Shown one piece after another: positions 37,030 through 43,396 of a DNA stretch of 43,396 nt (position 1 is the stretch's first letter; each line of letters begins with the position of its first letter). Both the position numbers and the translations under genes were made by a program. Location: NCBI GenBank assembly GCA_005883995.1, contig VAXB01000026.1, forward strand, positions 1 through 43,396, in the 5' to 3' direction. The notes beneath the pieces are model-generated. The model saw nothing but the letters and a program-made list of their open reading frames with translations. It was not told the origin of the DNA and ran no database searches. This DNA is from Actinomycetota bacterium (lineage in GTDB: Bacteria > Actinomycetota > Thermoleophilia > Gaiellales > Gaiellaceae).

Positions 37030-37738
37030 ACGTCGGCCGCACGATCGCGGAGCTCCGCGAGGAACGCGCGCGCGTCGCCGGCGGAGAGACGGTTGCGCTC
37101 GTGCCGACGATGGGCGCGTTCCACGAAGGGCATCTCGCGTTGTTCCGCGCGGCGCGCGCCGAATGCGACGCCGTCTTCGTATCCCTGTTCGTGAACCCGG
37201 CCCAGTTCGGCGCCGGGGAGGATCTCGAGCGTTACCCGCGCGACGAACGGCGCGACGCCGCGCTCGCGGAGGCCGCAGGCGTCGACGTCCTCTTCGTGCC
37301 GTCCGCGGACGAGTTGTATCCGCCGGGTTTCGCGACGTGGGTCGACGTCGCCGACACCGGCGCCGAGGGGGAGGCGCGGCCGGGGCACTTCCGCGGCGTC
37401 GCGACGGTCTGCCTGAAGCTGGTCAACCTGGTGCGGCCCGACGTTGCTTACTTCGGCCCGTCCCGACCGTCCGCGACCACGACGGCCTCGCGCTGTCGTC
37501 GCGGAACGCGTATCTCTCCACGGCCGACCGGACGCGCGCGCTGGCACTACCGCGCGCGCTCGAGAGCGCGCGCGGAGCCGCGGATCCGGTCGCAGCCGTG
37601 CGCGCCCAGTTGAACGGGCTCGCTCCGGAGTACGTCGAAATCGTCGACCTCGGGAGCGCGAAAGTGCTCGCGGCGGCTACACAGATCGGCACGACGCGCC
37701 TGATCGACAACATCGTCCTCGAAGGAGAAGTCCGATGA
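37026..37738 (+). pseudogene. panC: pantoate-beta-alanine ligase, frame-disrupted with a missing segment near 37454-37468
   Basis: N-part [51 protein letters not shown]...PDVAYFG in one frame; C-part [31 protein letters not shown]...VEIVDLGS in another. The conserved QKDxQQ... stretch is absent. Confidence 0.88.
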
Positions 37739-38595
37739 AACTGACGCTGACCCAGTTGGCCGACATGAAACGCCGCGGCGAGAAGATCGTGATGGTCACC
37801 GCGTACGACGCGCCGGGGGCGCGGTTTGCCGACGCCGCAGGGATCGACATCCTGCTCGTCGGCGACACGGCGGCGATGGTCGTCCTCGGCCACGAGTCGA
37901 CGGTTCCGGTCTCGATGGAAGAGATGTTGTTCATGACGCGGACGGTCGTACGGTCGGCCGAGCGGCCGCTCGTCGTCGGCGACATGCCGTTCGGCACGTA
38001 CCAGGTCTCGGACGACGACGCAGTTCGGAACGCGATCCGCTTCGTGAAAGAGGCGGGCGCCGACGTCGTGAAGCTCGAAGGTGCGGGGCCGTCGCTCTCG
38101 CGTGTCCGGGCGATCGTCGGCGCGGGGATCCCGGTCATGGGACACATCGGCCTCACACCGCAGTCGGCGACGATGCTCGGCGGGTACAAGGCGCAGGGCC
38201 GGACGGCGGCGAAGGCGCGCCAGCTGTTGCGCGACGCGCAGGCGCTGGAGGCCGCCGGGTGCTTCGCGGTGGTTCTCGAGGCAGTCCCGGCAGCGGTCGC
38301 CGCGCATATCACCGAGACCTTGACGATCCCGACGATCGGTATCGGCGCGGGCGCCGGCTGCGACGGCCAGGTGCTCGTGTACCACGACCTGCTCGGGCTC
38401 GAGGAGGGCACGTCGCCGCGCTTCGTGAAGCGGTACGCGAGTCTCGCCGGCGAGATCCGCGACGCGCTGCGCGCGTATGCCGACGATGTCCGGAGCGGCG
38501 CATTCCCGCAACCTGAGCACACGTATTCGATCCCGGACGACGAGCTCGCGCTGTTCGAAGCACAGCTACAGGAGCGCGGTGCCGAGCACGAGTAA
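37735..38595 (+). CDS. panB: 3-methyl-2-oxobutanoate hydroxymethyltransferase
   Basis: KIVMVTAYDAPGARFADAAGIDILLVGDTAAMVVLGHESTVPVSMEEML...VKLEGAG...GIPVMGHIGLTPQSA...IGIGAGAGCDGQVLVYHDLLGL. Confidence 0.96.
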   Translation: MKLTLTQLADMKRRGEKIVMVTAYDAPGARFADAAGIDILLVGDTAAMVVLGHESTVPVSMEEMLFMTRTVVRSAERPLVVGDMPFGTYQVSDDDAVRNAIRFVKEAGADVVKLEGAGPSLSRVRAIVGAGIPVMGHIGLTPQSATMLGGYKAQGRTAAKARQLLRDAQALEAAGCFAVVLEAVPAAVAAHITETLTIPTIGIGAGAGCDGQVLVYHDLLGLEEGTSPRFVKRYASLAGEIRDALRAYADDVRSGAFPQPEHTYSIPDDELALFEAQLQERGAEHE

Positions 38596-39204
38596 CGCCG
38601 CGGCCGCCGTCGCAACCGCTACCGCCGCGGTCGAGCGCGCCCAGGTCCAACCGTGCACCGTCCGGACGCCGATCAGCACGAGCACGATCGCCCAGACGAC
38701 GAACGCGTAGAAAAGGTTCGCGAAGACATGGTGGCCGCCGTCGCGGCCGCCGTACTCGAACAGCGCGCGACCCTCGACGGCGATCCGGATCGGCCAGAAC
38801 GTGATCAACGCAAGTGCGAGCGGCGCGACCGCGAATGCGAGCATATGCCGCGCGCGACGGAACGTTCCCTGCGACCCGAACGCGCGCGTGCAAACGTGCA
38901 GGACGCCCCCGAGCAGGAAGTAAGCGACGAGCCCGTAGATCCCGCCGGCGAAGAAGATGATGATCGCGACGACGACGGCGTCACGGGCGGGGTCGTCCAT
39001 CAGGTCGTTCATCGCCGGAGACGCGAGCACCGCGGCCATTCCCGCCAGCCAGACGAGCGCCAGCACCGGCTCCTGCCGCGCGTTCACATCGGCCTCCGAG
39101 TCGTCGCGGAGGGCCGCGAAGACACCGCGCGGACTCTGAAGCACGACGAGCGCACGGAGCAGCCACGCCTTCTCCCGTGAATGCGATTGCGCGTCCGACG
39201 CCAC
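38566..39204 (-). CDS. Yip1-like multi-TM membrane protein
   Basis: Five-TM-like protein, RALVVLQSPRGVFAALRDDSEADVNARQEPVLALVWLAG; convergent overlap with the panB 3' end. Confidence 0.7.
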   Translation of the reverse strand: MASDAQSHSREKAWLLRALVVLQSPRGVFAALRDDSEADVNARQEPVLALVWLAGMAAVLASPAMNDLMDDPARDAVVVAIIIFFAGGIYGLVAYFLLGGVLHVCTRAFGSQGTFRRARHMLAFAVAPLALALITFWPIRIAVEGRALFEYGGRDGGHHVFANLFYAFVVWAIVLVLIGVRTVHGWTWARSTAAVAVATAAAALLVLGTALL

Positions 39205-39225
39205 GAGCGCAGCGTAGTGCGCGAG

Positions 39226-39930
39226 CTACAGCTGGGGAATCTCGACCGGTTTGTCGATGTCGCGTGTCGCGAGCGAGATGTGCATGTGCGCGGTCTGCCC
39301 CTGCGCCTTGATGTCGAGGTCTGCGAACATGACCTCGACCAGGTGCGAGTCGCGCGGGACGAACAGCACCGCGCGAATGTCGCCGAAGTGCACGCCCGAG
39401 CTCCCGAGCAGGCTGCTCGCGAAACCTGCGTTTGCGAGCAGCGCCTGCGTATCGAGCTTGCCGACGATGCGGTCGGCCGGTCGGCCGTCGTACTGGCTGC
39501 TGTCCACCGAGACGGACGTCACGTAGCGGGCGAGGTCGAGCATTCCGACCGGTGAGCCGTACCGCCTCTCCGCCGTCGGCACCGCGAGCTCCTGCGTGCG
39601 GCCGTTCGCGCGAATCGCCGCCGTCGCGCCGTGCTTCACGATCGTCACCGTCATGTTCTCGAGCTCAGGCACGCCGGAGCCGTTGACGGTGAAGGCGAAG
39701 TCGCCGCGATGCGGCCCCTTGAGGTACGCGCCGCCCTGCATCGCGATCGAGACCTGGTGGCCCTCCGCCTCGACGTCGAAGCGCATCACGAACCGCTCCG
39801 AGCTCACGCCCGCCTGCGCATGCTGTGCCTGCTGGAGGAGCGCCTCCGCCTTCCGGCCGTCCGGTCCGACGCAGCCGGCGAGGCCGGCGGAGACGCCGAG
39901 CGCGGCGAGCAGGAGGGCGAAGCGGCGCAT
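39226..39930 (-). CDS. lipoprotein, LppX/LprAFG-like
   Basis: MRRFALLLAALGVSAGLAGCVG lipobox followed by beta-rich domain SSERFVMRFDVEAEGHQVSIAMQGGAYLKGPHRGDF. Confidence 0.65.
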   Translation of the reverse strand: MRRFALLLAALGVSAGLAGCVGPDGRKAEALLQQAQHAQAGVSSERFVMRFDVEAEGHQVSIAMQGGAYLKGPHRGDFAFTVNGSGVPELENMTVTIVKHGATAAIRANGRTQELAVPTAERRYGSPVGMLDLARYVTSVSVDSSQYDGRPADRIVGKLDTQALLANAGFASSLLGSSGVHFGDIRAVLFVPRDSHLVEVMFADLDIKAQGQTAHMHISLATRDIDKPVEIPQL

Positions 39931-39984
39931 CGGCTCAGTTGTCGGTCGCGGACGGCCGGCGCGACTCCCCCGGTGGAGTGAGCG

Positions 39985-42822
39985 TTACGCGGCGGCGACC
40001 GCTGCCTCGGGCAGCACGTGGCGCAGGAACTGGCCCGTGTACGACTCTTCGACGTCGGCCACGTCCTCGGGCGTCCCGACCGCGACGATGTCGCCGCCTT
40101 CCTCGCCGCCCTCGGGGCCGAGGTCGATGATCCAGTCGGCCTGCTTGATCACATCGAGGTTGTGCTCGATCACGAGCACCGTGTTGCCTGCGTCGACGAG
40201 CCGCTGCAGCACTTCGAGCAGCTTCTCGATGTCGGCGAAGTGGAGCCCCGTCGTCGGCTCGTCGAGGATGTAGAGCGTCCGGCCGGTCGCGACCTTGGAC
40301 AGCTCCGATGAAAGCTTGACGCGCTGCGCCTCGCCGCCGGAGAGCGTCGTGGCGGGCTGGCCGAGCTTGATGTAGTCGAGGCCGACGTCGTGCAGTGTCT
40401 GCAGGCGGCGCCGGAGCTTCGGGATCTTCGCGAAGAACCGCAGTGCCTCTTCCACCGACATCTCGAGCACGTCGGCGATCGATTTCCCCTTGAACCGGAC
40501 CTCGAGGGTCTCGCGGTTGTACCGCGCGCCCTTGCACGTCTCGCACGGGACGTAGACGTCGGGCAGGAAGTGCATCTCGATCTTGATCTGGCCGTCGCCC
40601 TTACACGTCTCGCAGCGGCCGCCGCGGACGTTGAACGAGAACCTCCCCGGCTTGTAGCCGCGGACCTTCGCCTCCGGCGTCAGCGAGTACAGCTCGCGGA
40701 TGTGGTCGAAGAGCTTCGTGTACGTCGCCGGGTTCGAGCGCGGCGTCCGGCCGATCGGCGACTGGTCGATGTCGATCACCTTGTCGTAGCACTCGATGCC
40801 TTCGCAGGCGGCGTGGTCGCCGGGCTTCGTTCGCATCCGGTGGAGCTTGTTCGCGAGTGCCTTGAAGACGATCTCGTTCACGAGCGTGGACTTTCCAGAC
40901 CCCGACACGCCCGTCACGCACACGAACTTCCCGATCGGGAACTCGACGTCGATGTCCTTCAGGTTGTGCATCGTCGCGCCGCGCACCCAGAACGAACCAT
41001 GGTCGTCGGTGCGCCGCTCCGGGATCGCGATCTGGCGCGTGCGCGACAGGAACTGTCCCGTGACGGAGTGCTTGTTGCGCTCGACCTTCCCGGCCGGCCC
41101 TTCGGCGACGACGTGACCGCCGTGCTCGCCGGCACCCGGCCCCATGTCCACCAGCCAGTTCGCTTCGCGCATCATCTGCTCGTCGTGCTCGACGACGAGG
41201 ACCGTGTTCCCGAGGTCGCGCAGCCGCATCAACGTCCCGATCAGCTTGTCGTTGTCGCGCTGGTGCAGTCCGATCGACGGCTCGTCGAGGATGTAGAGGA
41301 CGCCGACGAGCTGCGATCCGATCTGCGTTGCGAGCCGCAGCCGCTGCGCCTCGCCGCCGGAAAGCGTCGCCGACGCGCGGTCGAGCTGCAGGTAGCCCAC
41401 GCCGACGTTGTCGAGGAACGTCAAGCGCTCGCGGATCTCCTTGACGATCCGCACGCCGATCAGCTGCTCGGTCTCGGTCAGCTGCAGCTCGTCGAGGAAC
41501 TGGAGCGCGCGCGTGACCGACATCTGCGTGAACTGGTGGATGTTCTTGCCGCCGACGGTGACCGCGAGCACCTCCGGCTTCAGACGCGCGCCTCCGCAGA
41601 CCGGGCACGGGCGGAAGGACATGTACTCCTCGATCCGCTCGCGCTGCGTCGACGAGTCCGTCTCGCGGTAACGCCGCTCGAGCGATGGGACGATCCCTTC
41701 GAACGCGAGCATGTACGAGCGGCGGCGTCCCATCCGGTTGCGATAGCTGATGTAGAGGCGCTCGCCGTCGGTGCCGTAGAGGAAGAGGTCCTGTTCCTTC
41801 TCTGTCAGCTCCTCCCACGGCTCGTCGAGCGGAATCTCGTAGCGGTCGGCGATCGCCTGGATCACCGAGTCGTAGAAGCCGGAGTTGCCGACGGCCCAAG
41901 GGACGAGTGCGCCCTCGCCGATCGAGAGCGTCGGGTCGGGCACGAGCAGGTCGGGGTCGATCTCCTGCTGCGCGCCGAGGCCGGTGCAGCGGGGACAGGC
42001 GCCATGCGGCGAGTTGAAGGAGAAGATCCGCGGCTGGAGCTCGGGCAGCGAGACGCCGTGGTCCGGGCACGCGAACTTCTCGCTGAAGAGCATCGAGTCG
42101 CCTTCGACGACGTCGATCGCGACGAGGCCGTCCGCGAGCTGCGCCGCGGTCTCCACCGACTGCGCGAGCCGCGTGCGCAGATCCGGCTTCATCGTCAGGC
42201 GGTCCACGACCACTTCGATCGTGTGCTTGAACTTCTTGTCGAGGGTGATCTCCTCCTCGAGGAGGCGGAGCTCGCCGTCGACCTTCACGCGGGTGAAGCC
42301 CTCGTTTCGGAGCTCCTCGAAGACGTCCTTGTACTCCCCCTTCCGGTCGCGGACGACCGGGGCGTTGACGGTGAACCGCGTCCCGTCCGGGAGCTGCAGG
42401 ATCTGGTCGACGATCGACTCCTGACTCTGGCCGGAGATCGGCTTGCCGCAGACCGGGCAGTGAGGACGGCCTACGCGTGCGTAGAGGAGGCGGAGATAGT
42501 CGTAGATCTCGGTGACGGTTCCGACGGTCGAACGCGGGTTCCGGGACGTCGTCTTCTGGTCGATCGAGATCGCCGGGCTCAGGCCGTCGATCGAGTCCAC
42601 GTCGGGCTTCTCCATCATCTGGAGGAACTGGCGCGCGTACGCGGAGAGGCTCTCGACGTAGCGGCGCTGCCCCTCGGCATAGATCGTGTCGAACGCCAGG
42701 CTCGACTTGCCCGAGCCGGAGAGGCCGGTGATGCAGATCAGCTTGTTCCGGGGCAGCCGGACGGTGATGTCCTTGAGGTTGTGCTCCCGCGCACCATGAA
42801 TCACCAGCTCTTCGGCTGCCAT
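39985..42822 (-). CDS. uvrA: excinuclease ABC subunit A
   Basis: [67 protein letters not shown]...CPVCGG...[15 protein letters not shown]...[16 protein letters not shown]. Confidence 0.98.
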   Translation of the reverse strand: MAAEELVIHGAREHNLKDITVRLPRNKLICITGLSGSGKSSLAFDTIYAEGQRRYVESLSAYARQFLQMMEKPDVDSIDGLSPAISIDQKTTSRNPRSTVGTVTEIYDYLRLLYARVGRPHCPVCGKPISGQSQESIVDQILQLPDGTRFTVNAPVVRDRKGEYKDVFEELRNEGFTRVKVDGELRLLEEEITLDKKFKHTIEVVVDRLTMKPDLRTRLAQSVETAAQLADGLVAIDVVEGDSMLFSEKFACPDHGVSLPELQPRIFSFNSPHGACPRCTGLGAQQEIDPDLLVPDPTLSIGEGALVPWAVGNSGFYDSVIQAIADRYEIPLDEPWEELTEKEQDLFLYGTDGERLYISYRNRMGRRRSYMLAFEGIVPSLERRYRETDSSTQRERIEEYMSFRPCPVCGGARLKPEVLAVTVGGKNIHQFTQMSVTRALQFLDELQLTETEQLIGVRIVKEIRERLTFLDNVGVGYLQLDRASATLSGGEAQRLRLATQIGSQLVGVLYILDEPSIGLHQRDNDKLIGTLMRLRDLGNTVLVVEHDEQMMREANWLVDMGPGAGEHGGHVVAEGPAGKVERNKHSVTGQFLSRTRQIAIPERRTDDHGSFWVRGATMHNLKDIDVEFPIGKFVCVTGVSGSGKSTLVNEIVFKALANKLHRMRTKPGDHAACEGIECYDKVIDIDQSPIGRTPRSNPATYTKLFDHIRELYSLTPEAKVRGYKPGRFSFNVRGGRCETCKGDGQIKIEMHFLPDVYVPCETCKGARYNRETLEVRFKGKSIADVLEMSVEEALRFFAKIPKLRRRLQTLHDVGLDYIKLGQPATTLSGGEAQRVKLSSELSKVATGRTLYILDEPTTGLHFADIEKLLEVLQRLVDAGNTVLVIEHNLDVIKQADWIIDLGPEGGEEGGDIVAVGTPEDVADVEESYTGQFLRHVLPEAAVAAA

Positions 42823-42853
42823 AACCGATGCAGTGTATCGGGGCTAGATCGGA

Positions 42854-42867
42854 CGAACAAGTGTTCG
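42854..42867. promoter_or_regulatory. LexA/SOS box upstream of uvrA
   Basis: CGAAC-AAGT-GTTCG, an exact match to the Gram-positive SOS box consensus CGAAC-N4-GTTCG, about 30 nt upstream of the uvrA ATG. Confidence 0.88.
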
Positions 42868-42889
42868 TTTTTGAGCCGCCGAAGCGTGG

Positions 42890-43315
42890 AGAAAGGCCGG
42901 TCCACGGCCATTGCTCGGGGCGCGCGCACAGACCGGCGCGGACCGGGTTGAAGCGGACGTAGTCGATGGCGCGGGCGAGGTATTCATCCGTCTCGAGCGC
43001 CGCGGCCCAGTAGCGGTCGCCGAAGAGGTGGCCGCGGCGCTTGTGCCGGCGGTTGAAGCGGCGCGCGTGGGTGCCGTTGAGCCGGTGCATGCCCCGCGCG
43101 AGATCGGCGACGCGTGTCCGGAGGACGAGGTGGTAGTGCGTCGTCATCAGGCAGTAGGCATAGAGCTCCCAGCCGTAGCGCTCGATCGAGTCGGTGAGGA
43201 GTGAGAGGAAGGACCGACGGTCGACGCCGTCCCGGTAAATCGGCGTGTGGTCGACACCGAGCGTCGCGACGTGGAAGAGGCCGTCCGGCATGACGGTGCG
43301 GAGCCGTCGTGGCAC
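42890..43315 (-). CDS. REP-associated tyrosine transposase-like (Y1_Tnp / RAYT); native 3' end unclear, probably degenerate
   Basis: MPRRLRTVMPDGLFHVATLGVDHTPIYRDGVDRRSFLSLL...LYAYCLMTTHYHLVLRT (HUH motif)...RRGHLFGDRYWAAALETDEYLARAIDYVRFNPVRAGL...WPWTGL; no stop codon before the uvrA start. Confidence 0.82.
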
Positions 43316-43396
43316 CGGCCGAACGTAGCGCCGTGCCGTCGGCGGTTAGGGCCGCGACAACCGTTCGGCACACTTTTGGTACGGCTGCCGTGTCCG

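Noticed and set aside
40601-43315. 904-aa ORF apparently fusing the RAYT to a long protein
   Set aside because: Only the first ~140 residues resemble a transposase; the rest is an off-frame read of uvrA.

Overview
High-GC (actinobacterial / Thermoleophilia-like, by protein style) chromosomal window, gene dense, mostly housekeeping. Main find: a six-gene, translationally coupled minus-strand operon (about 6.2-11.2 kb) headed by a canonical cobalamin riboswitch. It encodes two DUF4430 (transcobalamin C-terminal-like) secreted/lipoproteins, EcfT, a fused double-ATPase EcfA, an S component, and a prenyltransferase/squalene-cyclase-repeat (alpha6/alpha6) protein. These are the two domain types that make up animal transcobalamin/intrinsic factor, split into separate polypeptides and attached to an ECF importer. 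Other points: (i) three conserved genes (pcrA/uvrD, an APC-USP permease, panC) each lack a segment of roughly 25 codons with a frameshift, and gdh appears to lack a smaller in-frame segment; (ii) a perfect SOS box lies upstream of uvrA, inside the frame of a RAYT-like transposase; (iii) two tandem nested-palindrome REP-like units sit between gdh and a glutaredoxin gene; (iv) tandem APC-USP permeases sit next to a TrkA pair. No rRNA, tRNA or CRISPR was recognised. All calls come from reading translations and sequence by eye; no searches were run.
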